Of a stretch of 64,000 nucleotides of DNA, positions 1 to 8,533 are shown in pieces. The position numbers and the translations under genes are program-made. The stretch's first letter is position 1. Every line of letters starts with the position of its first letter. Origin of the DNA: Pseudothioclava sp033100795 (GTDB lineage Bacteria > Pseudomonadota > Alphaproteobacteria > Rhodobacterales > Rhodobacteraceae); the NCBI RefSeq assembly GCF_033100795.1, contig NZ_JAWLVI010000001.1:496001-560000 (forward strand), written 5' to 3'. The notes under the pieces were generated by a model. It ran no database searches. It had not been told where the DNA came from and was given only the letters and a program-made list of their open reading frames with translations.

Positions 1-831
1 CGATTTCGAGCACAGCGTATTGGCCTCGCGCACAAACTCCTGCGCCAGAAACTCGAACTTGCGCCCGACCGCGCCCTCGTCCGACAAAAGCGCGCGCGCG
101 GCCTTGATATGGGCGCGTAGGCGGTCAAGCTCTTCGGTGACATCCGCTTTCACCGCAAGCAGAGCCAGTTCCTGCGCCACACGGGCCGCGTCGGCCCCCG
201 GTGCGGCTTCCATCACCCGAGCAAGCGCCGCTTTCAAAGCATCGGCAACTTCGGGGCGGCGCGCCTCGGCGGTTTCGGCCGCCGAGGCTGTCAGCGACTC
301 GATTCTGTCGATTTGCGCGGCCAGAGTTGCCCCAATTTCGCCACCTTCTGCCCGCCGCATCGCGGAAAAATCGGTCAGCCCCGCCACAAGATCGCCCAGG
401 ATATGCTTAACAAGCCCCTCCGGATTCTCGGCTTCTGGTAAGGTTTGATCAACCACTCCACGCATCGCCAGCACCTCGGCGGCCGAGGTTTTCGCAATCT
501 CAAGACCACTCGCCAAAGCAGAGTTCTGCACCTGAGCCAGCGCTGCCAGCGCAGTTTGCAGACCTACGGCGTTCACCCGGAAACAGTTTTCGGCAGCATC
601 CCGCGAAAGCCTTACATTCAAAGTGATATTTCCACGTGACGCGACCTCGCCAACGGCTTTTCGCACCGCTTGCTCCAGCCCAGCCAACTCTGGCAGGCGC
701 AACCGCAGGTCAAGGTTCTTGCCATTGACCGAGCGGATGTCCCAGCTCCATTGGTGGCCTTCTCCGGCACCCTGGCCAGAGGCGAAACCGGTCATCGAGA
801 CCGTGCGGATTGGGGGGGCGGCTTTAACCAT
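1..831 (-). CDS. yicC: YicC family endoribonuclease-like protein, 3' end cut by window edge
   Basis: The minus strand is open from an ATG at 831-829 to the window edge, giving 277 codons; the family is usually about 290 residues, so only a short C-terminus is missing. The N-terminus reads SMTGFASGQG then WDIRSVNGKNLDLRLRLP, the hallmark of the YicC N-terminal domain, and the C-terminal part has the VKADVTEELDRLRAHI stretch typical of the DUF1732 domain. Known for the family: E. coli YicC is reported as an endoribonuclease linked to stationary-phase survival and sRNA turnover. In many alphaproteobacteria yicC lies just before gmk, which would lie to the left of this window (inference). No truncation other than the window edge is visible. 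Confidence 0.93.
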   Translation of the reverse strand, partial: MVKAAPPIRTVSMTGFASGQGAGEGHQWSWDIRSVNGKNLDLRLRLPELAGLEQAVRKAVGEVASRGNITLNVRLSRDAAENCFRVNAVGLQTALAALAQVQNSALASGLEIAKTSAAEVLAMRGVVDQTLPEAENPEGLVKHILGDLVAGLTDFSAMRRAEGGEIGATLAAQIDRIESLTASAAETAEARRPEVADALKAALARVMEAAPGADAARVAQELALLAVKADVTEELDRLRAHIKAARALLSDEGAVGRKFEFLAQEFVREANTLCSKS

Positions 832-932
832 TTAAGACTTTAGTTCTCACTTTGGCAGAAAAAAGGCGTATTAAGAGTTCAGTAAGCATTTCGCTCCCGG
901 GGTCAACAGAAAGACCCGGATCCGCAGAAAGC

Positions 933-938
933 AGGAGG
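933..938 (+). promoter_or_regulatory. Strong Shine-Dalgarno pointing to a TTG start
   Basis: AGGAGG at 933-938 is followed after 8 nt by TTG at 947 and by no ATG or GTG at a usable distance. It therefore favours the TTG over the later in-frame ATG at 995, which has only a weak AGGTGA in front of it. Confidence 0.5.
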
Positions 939-946
939 AGCGCTTT

Positions 947-1732
947 TTGGCACATCGCGGCGCAGGGGCCGCATCGGATCGAACAGGTGAGAGTATGGAA
1001 CGCGACACGGAACAGCAGGGAAATGTTATCGCGCTTGGGCAGCCGGCAACAACCGGCGCTCGCGTAGCAAATGAGATGCGCGCCTATTGGGAGGCGCTGC
1101 GCGGCGGGCGTCTGGTGCCCTCGCGTGCCGATGTCGATCCGCGCGGGATCGACCGGGCGCTTGAATGCGCCTTTATTCTTGAGCGTGTGGCGCCGGGCAT
1201 GGGCCGCTTCCGTCTGGCGGGGATGCATCTGAACGATCTGATGGGGATGGAAGTGCGCGGTATGCCGCTGACGGCATTCTTTGCCCCCGTCGGTCGCAAG
1301 CAGATTGCGGAAATCATCGAAGCGATGTTCCAGCAACCCGCGATCGTCGAGATCGACCTGCGTGCGGAAACCGCCATCGGCAAGCCGGAGCTGAAAGCCA
1401 AGCTGTTGATCCTGCCGCTGAAATCCGATCTGGGCGATGTGACGCGCGCGCTTGGCTGCCTTGTGGCAGAAGGCGACATCGGGCGCACGCCGCGCCGCTT
1501 TGAAGTGGTCGCATCCACCGTCACCCCGATCATTCAGGGCACCCCGACGCCGCGAGAAGAGCCCGCGCCCGTCCGTCCCGAAGCGCTGAACCTGATCGAC
1601 GGCTGGACGCCCTTTATACCGAAAAAACGCGCGCCCGCGCCGGAAATGGCCGTGCCGCGCGTATCCAAGGAAATGACCCCAGAGGAGCGTCGCGCGATGT
1701 TCCGGGTGGTCCCCGCCGTTTGTGACGAGTGA
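947..1732 (+). CDS. PAS-domain protein (PAS_5/DUF1457-like)
   Basis: A soluble protein of 261 residues from a TTG at 947, or 245 residues from the ATG at 995. The core RAYWEALRGGRLVPSRADVDPR, followed by LECAFILERV and FRLAGMHLNDLMGMEVRGM, is the pattern of the PAS_5 family, which is common in Rhodobacterales and Rhizobiales and often found as a single PAS domain of unknown ligand. The last 80 residues are Pro/Arg-rich and probably disordered. No kinase, cyclase or DNA-binding domain follows, so its partner is unknown. It is divergent from yicC across about 115 bp and ends before a strong terminator shared with the opposing aroG. Sure of the family, unsure of the start and role. Confidence 0.85.
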   Translation: MAHRGAGAASDRTGESMERDTEQQGNVIALGQPATTGARVANEMRAYWEALRGGRLVPSRADVDPRGIDRALECAFILERVAPGMGRFRLAGMHLNDLMGMEVRGMPLTAFFAPVGRKQIAEIIEAMFQQPAIVEIDLRAETAIGKPELKAKLLILPLKSDLGDVTRALGCLVAEGDIGRTPRRFEVVASTVTPIIQGTPTPREEPAPVRPEALNLIDGWTPFIPKKRAPAPEMAVPRVSKEMTPEERRAMFRVVPAVCDE

Positions 1733-1771
1733 CTATGTGAGGTGGGGTAGTGAGTGGACATGTCTGTTAAA

Positions 1772-1803
1772 AAAAGGCCCGTGACAGAACGTCCGGGCCT
1801 TTT
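1772..1803. terminator. Bidirectional intrinsic terminator between PAS gene and DAHP synthase
   Basis: AAAAGGCCCG (1772-1781) pairs with CGGGCCTTTT (1794-1803), and the loop can close further through GAC/GTC. A-rich and T-rich flanks on both sides allow it to end transcription of the plus-strand PAS gene and the minus-strand aroG. Confidence 0.85.
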
Positions 1804-1823
1804 CGTTTTGACTGTAGAACGCC

Positions 1824-3194
1824 TTACAGATTGGCGACTTTCTGCATCTGGCGACGGTCGCGCAGCTCTTCAGCCACAAGGAAGGCCAGTTCCAGCGACT
1901 GCGAGGCATTGAGGCGCGGGTCGCAGGCAGTGTGATACCGCGAGGACAGATCCTCGTCCGTCACGGCGCGCACGCCGCCGGTGCATTCGGTCACATCCTT
2001 GCCGGTCATCTCGAAATGCACGCCCGCCGGAACGGTGCCTTCGGCTTTATGGACGCCGAAGAATTCGCGCACCTCTTGCAGGATTGAATCGAACTGGCGG
2101 GTTTTGTAGCCGGTCGAAGATTTGATGACGTTGCCGTGCATAGGATCGCAGGACCAGACGACATTCGCGCCCTCTTCCTTGACCGCCTTGATCAGGCGCG
2201 GAAGGTGCTCGCTCACCTTGCCCGCCCCGAAGCGCGCGATCAGTGTAAGCCGCCCCGCCTCGTTGTCGGGGTTCAGTTTCGCCATCAGCACCTTGAGGTC
2301 GTCGGCAGTCGTGCTCGGCCCGCATTTCAGGCCGATCGGGTTTTGCACACCGCGGCAGAATTCCACATGCGCGCCGTCGGGCTGGCGCGTGCGGTCGCCG
2401 ATCCAGATCATGTGGCCCGACCCCGCGACCGGAAGACCCGAGGTGGTATCGGTGCGGCACATTGCCTCTTCGTATTCCAGCAGCAGCGCTTCGTGCGAGG
2501 TGTAGAAATCAACCGTTGCCAGTTCATGCGCGGTGCTTGAGGTCACGCCCGCGGCGGCCATGAAATCCATCGCATCCGAGATCTGCTCGGCAATCGCACG
2601 ATAGCGCTGTGCCTCTTCGACATCGGTGAAGTTTGCGATCCACGACTGGACATGGTGAATATCGGCATAACCGCCGGTCGAGAACGCCCGCAGAAGGTTC
2701 AGCGACGCCGCCGCTTGCGTGTATGCCTGCAACATGCGCGACGGATCGGGCACGCGCGCATCAGCGGTGAAATCAAACCCGTTGATGATGTCGCCGCGAT
2801 AGCTCGGCAGCTCAACGCCGCCAATGGTTTCGGTGCCGGCCGAGCGCGGCTTTGCAAACTGCCCCGCCATCCGGCCAACCTTGATAACCGGCACTTTCGC
2901 GCCCCAGGTCAGCACGATCGCCATTTGCAGCATCACCTTGAAGGTGTCGCGAATGTTATCGGCGGAAAACTCGGCAAAGCTCTCGGCGCAGTCACCGCCT
3001 TGCAGCAAGAACGCCTCGCCGCGCCCCGCTTTCGCCAGTTCGGCCTTAAGGCGGCGTGCCTCGCCCGCAAAGACCAGCGGCGGCATTTTCGCAAGCGTCG
3101 CCTCGACGGCATTCAGCGCGCCCTGATCGGGATAGTCCGGCATCTGCACCCGCGGTTTTGCGCGCCAGTCCGACTTATTCCAACCCTTAGCCAT
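1824..3194 (-). CDS. aroG: 3-deoxy-7-phosphoheptulonate synthase, class II
   Basis: Class II (plant/mycobacterial-type) DAHP synthase of 456 residues, full length. It condenses phosphoenolpyruvate and erythrose 4-phosphate as the first step of the shikimate pathway. Visible signatures: LLQGGDCAESF at about residues 63-73, with the metal-binding Cys; the GRMAGQFAKPRS phosphate-binding loop; WSCDPMHGN; and HFEMTGKDVTECTGG near the C-terminus. The start MAKGWNKSDWR is typical of this family. It lies alone on the minus strand, with its terminator at 1772-1803. The later shikimate genes aroB and aroK are about 10 kb away in this window, so the pathway is dispersed. Feedback sensitivity cannot be judged by eye. 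Confidence 0.96.
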   Translation of the reverse strand: MAKGWNKSDWRAKPRVQMPDYPDQGALNAVEATLAKMPPLVFAGEARRLKAELAKAGRGEAFLLQGGDCAESFAEFSADNIRDTFKVMLQMAIVLTWGAKVPVIKVGRMAGQFAKPRSAGTETIGGVELPSYRGDIINGFDFTADARVPDPSRMLQAYTQAAASLNLLRAFSTGGYADIHHVQSWIANFTDVEEAQRYRAIAEQISDAMDFMAAAGVTSSTAHELATVDFYTSHEALLLEYEEAMCRTDTTSGLPVAGSGHMIWIGDRTRQPDGAHVEFCRGVQNPIGLKCGPSTTADDLKVLMAKLNPDNEAGRLTLIARFGAGKVSEHLPRLIKAVKEEGANVVWSCDPMHGNVIKSSTGYKTRQFDSILQEVREFFGVHKAEGTVPAGVHFEMTGKDVTECTGGVRAVTDEDLSSRYHTACDPRLNASQSLELAFLVAEELRDRRQMQKVANL

Positions 3195-3365
3195 AGTCCC
3201 CTCCGAGAGCCGTTTGATGCATCAGGCTGCGCTTATACGCGCGAGTGCGAGCGATAACAAACCCGAAATTGGTCTTGCCGATGCAGGTGCAGCAAAAATC
3301 ATTCCTCTTGCGGCGGCGCTAAATCCGTGACTACGTCAATAAAAAACGTCAGAAGAGTGTCGCAA

Positions 3366-4502
3366 ATGCGCTCCGCACAACCAGCCCGAAAATCCCCCCG
3401 CCCCGCGCCTTCGCTGGGGTCCGTTCGTTTGCCCGCGACCGAGCGCACGCGCCGCTTTGTGTTCTTGCTGCTCGAACGGTTTACGATGATGGCGTTCACA
3501 AGTGCCATTGAACCTTTGCGTCTGGCCAATCAGGTCTCGGGGCAAAAACTTTATGACTGGAAACTCGCCTCGGAAACCGGCGGGCCTGCGATGGCTTCGA
3601 ACGGGGTGACGCTTCAGGTTGATATGGGGCTGGACGAGGTCGCGCGCGACGACACGGTTCTGGTGTGCGGCGGCATTGATGTGACCGAAGCAACGACGAA
3701 ACCGATTCTGAACTGGCTTCGGCGCGAGGCGCGGCGCGGCGCTGGCATCGGCGGGCTGTGCACGGGCGCATGGGCGGTCGCGAAGGCCGGGCTTCTGGAT
3801 GGTAAGCGCGCGACGATCCACTGGGAAAACCAGGACAGCTTCACCGAGGAATTCGACGAGGTTCTGCTGACCAAATCGGTCTTTGTGATCGACGGAAATC
3901 GCCTGACCACGGCGGGTGGCACGGCGGCGCTTGACCTGATGCTGCGGCTTGTCGCGCGCGATCATGGCGAGGCGCTGGCGAATACGGTCGCAGATCAGTT
4001 GATCTATAACTCGATCCGCACCGACCAAGATACGCAGCGTCTGTCTATTCCCACCCGCATCGGCGTGCGCCACCCCAAGCTGGCCCAAGTCATCAGCCGG
4101 ATGGAAGCCAATATCGAAGAGCCGATCAGCCCCTCGAAACTGGCCGAAGATGCGGGCATGTCCACGCGTCAGCTTGAGCGCCTGTTCCGCCGTTATCTGA
4201 ACCGCTCTCCCAAGCGCTATTATATGGAAATCCGGCTGCAAAAGGCGCGCAACCTCTTGATGCAGACCGAGATGAGCGTGATCAACGTGGCGCTGGCCTG
4301 CGGCTTTTCCAGCCCGTCGCATTTCTCGAAATGCTACCGCGCGCATTATCACACGACGCCTTACCGCGAGCGCGGAACCTCGGGCAGCCGCGAGGGTGAA
4401 ATCGACCCGCAGGCATTGATCGAGGAAATGGCCGAGGACTTCGAAATCGGCTTTCCCGCGGAAATGCCGGGCTTCGAGGATGAACCGGACGGTGCGGCGT
4501 AA
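3366..4502 (+). CDS. GlxA family transcriptional regulator (DJ-1/PfpI plus AraC-type HTH)
   Basis: A DNA-binding regulator of about 378 residues. The N-terminal half (FVFLLLERFTMMAFTSAIEP through CGGIDVTEA to GIGGLCTGAW) is a DJ-1/PfpI-like amidotransferase fold in which the Cys sits in GGLCTG. The C-terminal 110 residues are an AraC/XylS double HTH (KLAEDAGMSTRQLERLFRRY, then VALACGFSSPSHFSKCYRAH). The family includes GbdR and CdhR, which respond to glycine betaine and carnitine, but the effector here cannot be read. I chose the ATG at 3366, which has AGAAGAG upstream; an in-frame GTG at 3327 would add 13 residues without a ribosome site. It is divergent from aroG. The neighbouring liv-type transporter could be a target, but nothing in the sequence proves this. 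Confidence 0.9.
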   Translation: MRSAQPARKSPRPAPSLGSVRLPATERTRRFVFLLLERFTMMAFTSAIEPLRLANQVSGQKLYDWKLASETGGPAMASNGVTLQVDMGLDEVARDDTVLVCGGIDVTEATTKPILNWLRREARRGAGIGGLCTGAWAVAKAGLLDGKRATIHWENQDSFTEEFDEVLLTKSVFVIDGNRLTTAGGTAALDLMLRLVARDHGEALANTVADQLIYNSIRTDQDTQRLSIPTRIGVRHPKLAQVISRMEANIEEPISPSKLAEDAGMSTRQLERLFRRYLNRSPKRYYMEIRLQKARNLLMQTEMSVINVALACGFSSPSHFSKCYRAHYHTTPYRERGTSGSREGEIDPQALIEEMAEDFEIGFPAEMPGFEDEPDGAA

Positions 4503-4670
4503 CGTCAACCTGTTTCCGGCAGAAACTTCGGCGTATGAAGCAATCTGTGCAATTCTGTTGCAAGTGAACGCGTAAACCATCGAAATCTTGCAAGAGTGTG
4601 ATCTTTTCTTTTGGATAGCCTCACACTAGTCTTGCGCGTCAGGACAATGATCCAACACGGGAGTGAACCT

Positions 4671-5849
4671 ATGAAAAAACTGATGCTTGCCACCGCTGCC
4701 GCCGCTCTGTTCGCGGGCGTGGCCTCTGCGGAAGACGTGAAACTGGGCATTTCGCTTGGCTTTACCGGCCCGCTGGAATCGATGTCGCCCAATATGGCTG
4801 GCGGCGCCGAGCTGGCGATGAAAGAGGTCTCGGACTCGGGCAAGTTCATGGGCGGCGCGAAAGTGACCGCTGTGCGCGGCGACTCGACCTGCATCGACGC
4901 AGCCGCAGCTACCGCGACCGTCGAGCGCCTGATCACCGTTGAGGGCGTGAAAGGAATCGTCGGCGGCATGTGCTCGGGCGAAACCACCGCCTCGCTGACC
5001 AACGTCGGCGTGCCGAACGGTATCGTTATGATCTCGCCCTCGGCCACCTCGCCGGCACTTTCGACCGTCGAAGACAACGGCCTGTTCTTCCGCACCGCAC
5101 CTTCGGATGCACGTCAGTCGGAAGTCATGGCCGACATCATCCTCGAGCATGGCGCGAAGTCGGTTGCTGTGACCTACACCAATAACGACTACGGCAAAGG
5201 TCTGGCCGATGCGTTCGAGGCTGCCTTCAAGGCCAAGGGCGGCACCGTAACCATCAACGCACCGCACGAAGACGGCAAGGCTGACTACGCAGCCGAGGTT
5301 GGCGCACTGGCTTCGGCCGGTGGCGACGCGCTCGTCGTTGCAGGCTACGTTGACCAGGGCGGCTCGGCCATCATCCGTGGCGCGATCGACCAGGGCGCGT
5401 TCGACTCGTTCGTCCTGCCCGACGGCATGGTCGGTTCGGCCATCGAAGCGAACTTCGGTTCGGAAATCGACGGCTCCTACGGCCAGCTTCCGGATTCGCA
5501 AGGCGACGGCAAGGCCCGCTTTACCGAAATGGCAGACGGCTTCGATCCGACCGGCGCCTATTCGGGCGAGGCTTATGACGCGGCCGCTCTGATCATGCTG
5601 GCAATGCAGGCAGCCGGTTCGACCGATGCCTCGGTCTACAAAGAAAAGATCATGGACGTTGCGAACGCTCCGGGCGAGCCGATCCTGCCGGGTGAACTGG
5701 GCAAAGCGATGGAACTGCTCGCGGCAGGCCAGGACATCGACTATCAGGGCGCCTCTTCGGTTGAGCTGATCGGCGCAGGTGAATCCGCCGGCACCTTCCG
5801 CGAGATCGTCATGAAAGACGGCAAAGTCACCACGGTCGGCTACCGTTAA
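4671..5849 (+). CDS. livK: Branched-chain amino-acid-type ABC transporter, periplasmic binding protein
   Basis: Periplasmic substrate-binding protein of 392 residues, Leu/Ile/Val-binding type I fold. The mature protein begins EDVKLGISLGFTGPLESMSPNMAGGAELA, as in LivJ/LivK-like and amide-binding proteins. The first 20 residues are a clear signal peptide (MKKL, hydrophobic stretch, AxA-type cleavage after VASA). The start at 4671 has GGGAG at 4659-4663. It heads a five-gene transporter set with livG-F-H-M and is separated from them by a strong terminator hairpin, which should give more binding protein than membrane parts. Substrate within the LivK superfamily (amino acids, amides, urea, aromatic acids) cannot be fixed from motifs. 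Confidence 0.93.
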   Translation: MKKLMLATAAAALFAGVASAEDVKLGISLGFTGPLESMSPNMAGGAELAMKEVSDSGKFMGGAKVTAVRGDSTCIDAAAATATVERLITVEGVKGIVGGMCSGETTASLTNVGVPNGIVMISPSATSPALSTVEDNGLFFRTAPSDARQSEVMADIILEHGAKSVAVTYTNNDYGKGLADAFEAAFKAKGGTVTINAPHEDGKADYAAEVGALASAGGDALVVAGYVDQGGSAIIRGAIDQGAFDSFVLPDGMVGSAIEANFGSEIDGSYGQLPDSQGDGKARFTEMADGFDPTGAYSGEAYDAAALIMLAMQAAGSTDASVYKEKIMDVANAPGEPILPGELGKAMELLAAGQDIDYQGASSVELIGAGESAGTFREIVMKDGKVTTVGYR

Positions 5850-5864
5850 TCGGAAATGACAATA

Positions 5865-5894
5865 AGAACAGCCCGGGGAAACTCGGGCTGTTCT
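5865..5894 (+). terminator. Intercistronic hairpin terminator after the binding-protein gene
   Basis: AGAACAGCCCG (5865-5875) pairs perfectly with CGGGCTGTTCT (5884-5894) around an 8-nt loop, followed by TTAATT. It lies 15 nt after the livK-like stop and 70 nt before livG. The T-tract is short, so read-through into livG is plausible. Confidence 0.8.
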
Positions 5895-5963
5895 TTAATT
5901 ATAACAAAGCCGTAAACGGCAAACTTCACGCAACTGCGTGAGCATATAACACTTGGGGACTGC

Positions 5964-6824
5964 ATGATCCGGGTCGAGAATCTGCACAAGCTCTTCGGCG
6001 GCTTTCGGGCTGTTGATGGGGCTTCGCTTGAGATAGCGACTGGCTCCATTACCGGGCTGATCGGCCCGAACGGGGCCGGAAAATCAACATTGTTCAACGT
6101 CATTGCCGGGGTCCATACGCCGTCTGCGGGCAAGGTGACGATGGATGGCGAGGACATCACGGGGCTGCCACCGCACGCGCTGTTTCACAAGGGACTGCTG
6201 CGCACCTTCCAGATCGCGCATGAGTTCCCCTCGATGACGGTGCGCGAGAACCTGATGATGGTTCCGGGCAAGCAGTCGGGCGAGACGCTGTGGAACGCCT
6301 GGGTGAACCGTGCAGCCATCGCGCGCGAGGAAGAAGACCTGCGCCAGAAAGCCGACGATGTGCTTGATTTCCTGACGATTTCGCATCTTGCCGATGAAAA
6401 GGCGGGCAACCTGTCTGGCGGCCAGAAGAAGCTCTTGGAGCTTGGCCGCACGATGATGGTTGACGCCAAGATCGTGTTTCTGGACGAGGTCGGCGCCGGC
6501 GTGAACCGCACGCTTCTTAATACCATTGGCGACGCGATCGTGCGCCTGAACAAAGAGCGCGGCTATACGTTTTGCGTGATCGAACACGACATGGATTTCA
6601 TCGGACGCCTGTGCAATCCGGTGATCGTGATGGCCGAGGGCAAGGTTCTGGCCGAAGGCTCTCCCGAAGAGGTGATGGCCAACGAGGCGGTGATCGAGGC
6701 TTATCTCGGCACCGGTCTCAAGAACAAGGTCAAGGCCGAGATGGCCGCCGAGACCTCTCATCACGAGACCCACGGCGCGCAGCCGGGACTGGGCGACGAA
6801 GCAGGCCACGGGGGTGACGCATGA
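5964..6824 (+). CDS. livG: Branched-chain amino-acid-type ABC transporter ATP-binding protein LivG
   Basis: Cytoplasmic ATPase subunit of 286 residues. Walker A GPNGAGKST is at residues 34-42, the signature is NLSGGQKK, and the Walker B region reads FLDEVGAGVN, the variant typical of LivG, where the usual DEP is replaced by DEV. The switch His is in VIEHDMDFI. The last 35 residues (after the canonical LivG end near YLGTG) are a His/Gly-rich tail of unknown role. The gene overlaps livF by 4 bp (ATGA), so the two are translationally coupled. Confidence 0.95.
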   Translation: MIRVENLHKLFGGFRAVDGASLEIATGSITGLIGPNGAGKSTLFNVIAGVHTPSAGKVTMDGEDITGLPPHALFHKGLLRTFQIAHEFPSMTVRENLMMVPGKQSGETLWNAWVNRAAIAREEEDLRQKADDVLDFLTISHLADEKAGNLSGGQKKLLELGRTMMVDAKIVFLDEVGAGVNRTLLNTIGDAIVRLNKERGYTFCVIEHDMDFIGRLCNPVIVMAEGKVLAEGSPEEVMANEAVIEAYLGTGLKNKVKAEMAAETSHHETHGAQPGLGDEAGHGGDA

Positions 6825-7525
6825 GCTTTCTCGACGCATCCGATATGACCGGCGGCTATGGCGGCGCGGATATTCTGCACGGCTGCACGCTGAAGGTCGC
6901 CAAGGGCGAAATCGCCGTGATTGTCGGCCCCAATGGCGCGGGCAAATCGACCGCGATGAAGGCGGTGTTCGGGATGCTGAACCTGCGCGAAGGTTCGGTC
7001 ACGCTGGATGGTGAGGACATCACCGCCCTTTCGCCGCAAGAGCGTGTGCGCAAGGGCATGGGCTTTGTGCCGCAGGTGAATAACGTCTTCCCGACGATGT
7101 CGGTTGAAGAAAACCTCGAAATGGGCGCCTTCATCCGCACCGACGATTTCCGCGATACGATGGAGCAGGTCTACACCCTCTTCCCGATCCTGCGCGACAA
7201 GCGCCACCAGAACGCGGGCGAGTTGTCGGGCGGCCAGCGTCAGCAGGTCGCCGTGGGCCGCGCGCTGATGACCCAGCCCAAGCTTCTGATGCTGGACGAG
7301 CCGACCGCGGGCGTGTCCCCGATCGTCATGGACGAGCTGTTCGACCGCATCATCGAGGTCGCCCGCACGGGGATCTCGATCCTGATGGTCGAACAAAACG
7401 CCCGTCAGGCGCTGGAGATTGCCGATCAGGGCTATGTTCTGGTGCAGGGTGCCAACCGTTACACCGACACCGGCGCGGCCCTTCTGGCCGATCCGGACGT
7501 CCGCCGCACCTTCCTTGGGGGCTGA
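6821..7525 (+). CDS. livF: Branched-chain amino-acid-type ABC transporter ATP-binding protein LivF
   Basis: Second ATPase subunit, 234 residues, the normal LivF length. Walker A GPNGAGKST is at residues 36-44, the signature is ELSGGQRQQ, Walker B is LLMLDEPTAGVSP, and the switch region ILMVEQNARQ carries the EQN variant characteristic of LivF. It pairs with LivG to energise the LivHM permease. It starts inside the livG stop (ATGA) and is followed after 3 bp by livH. Confidence 0.95.
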   Translation: MSFLDASDMTGGYGGADILHGCTLKVAKGEIAVIVGPNGAGKSTAMKAVFGMLNLREGSVTLDGEDITALSPQERVRKGMGFVPQVNNVFPTMSVEENLEMGAFIRTDDFRDTMEQVYTLFPILRDKRHQNAGELSGGQRQQVAVGRALMTQPKLLMLDEPTAGVSPIVMDELFDRIIEVARTGISILMVEQNARQALEIADQGYVLVQGANRYTDTGAALLADPDVRRTFLGG

Positions 7526-7528
7526 GAC

Positions 7529-8533
7529 ATGGATCTTCTCAACGCCCTTGTGGCGATCACCAACTATATCATCATCCCCGCCTCGACCTATGGCGCGCAG
7601 CTTGCGCTTGGCGCGCTTGGGGTGACGCTGATCTACGGCATCTTGCGGTTCTCGAACTTTGCGCATGGCGACACGATGGCCTTTGGCACCGCGATCACCA
7701 TCATGGTGACATGGGCGCTGCAGGCGGGGGGCGTCTCGCTCGGGCCGCTGCCGACCGCGCTTCTGGCCCTGCCCTTCGGCATTCTGGCAACCGCCTTGCT
7801 GATGCTGGGCACGGACCGTGTGATCTACGCCTATTACCGCAAGGTGAAGGCCAAGCCCGTGACGCTGGTCATGGTTTCGGTCGGGGTGATGTTTATGATG
7901 AACGCGGTCACGCGCTTCCTGATCGGTGTCGATGACATCAAGTTCACCGATGGCGAGCGGTTCGTCATCACCGCGCGCGGCTTCAAAGAGTTCACGGGCC
8001 TGGCGGAACCTTTGGCGCTGCGCACGACGCAGGTTCTGACGCTGGTGATGGCGGCACTGATCGTGGCGGCGCTGTTCTGGTTCCTGAACAACACCCGCAC
8101 GGGCAAGTCGATGCGCGCGTTCTCGGATAACGAGGATCTGGCGCTTCTGTCGGGGATCAACCCGAACCGTGTGGTCGCGGTGACGTGGATCATCGCGGGT
8201 GCGCTGGCGACGACGGCGGGTGTGCTCTATGGTCTTGATAAATCTTTCAAGGCTTTCAACTACTTCCATCTGCTTCTGCCGATCTTTGCCTCGGCCATTC
8301 TGGGCGGTCTTGGCAACCCGCTTGGCGCGATTGCGGGCGGGTTTGTCATTGCTTTTTCCGAGGTCGGTGTCACCTATGCGTGGAAAAAGGTTGCGACCTA
8401 TGTCCTGCCGATCGAGCCGGACGGCCTGCTGCAACTGCTGTCGACCGAATATAAATTCGCGGTCAGCTTTATCATTCTGATCGTCGTGCTCCTGTTCAAA
8501 CCGACGGGGCTGTTCAAGGGGAAATCGGTATGA
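7529..8533 (+). CDS. livH: Branched-chain amino-acid-type ABC transporter permease LivH
   Basis: Inner-membrane permease of 334 residues with about eight hydrophobic segments. The LivH pattern is visible in GALGVTLIYGILRFSNFAHGD near the N-terminus and in RAFSDNEDLALLSGINPNRV, the cytoplasmic EAA-like loop that contacts the ATPases, followed by LPIFASAILGGLGNPLGAI. It forms the translocation path with LivM, whose start overlaps the livH stop by 4 bp. Confidence 0.95.
   Translation: MDLLNALVAITNYIIIPASTYGAQLALGALGVTLIYGILRFSNFAHGDTMAFGTAITIMVTWALQAGGVSLGPLPTALLALPFGILATALLMLGTDRVIYAYYRKVKAKPVTLVMVSVGVMFMMNAVTRFLIGVDDIKFTDGERFVITARGFKEFTGLAEPLALRTTQVLTLVMAALIVAALFWFLNNTRTGKSMRAFSDNEDLALLSGINPNRVVAVTWIIAGALATTAGVLYGLDKSFKAFNYFHLLLPIFASAILGGLGNPLGAIAGGFVIAFSEVGVTYAWKKVATYVLPIEPDGLLQLLSTEYKFAVSFIILIVVLLFKPTGLFKGKSV

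Noticed and set aside
4587..4615. TTGCAA-N17-TTGGAT as promoter of the liv-type binding-protein gene
   Set aside because: The -10 matches only 3 of 6 bases; not better than chance.
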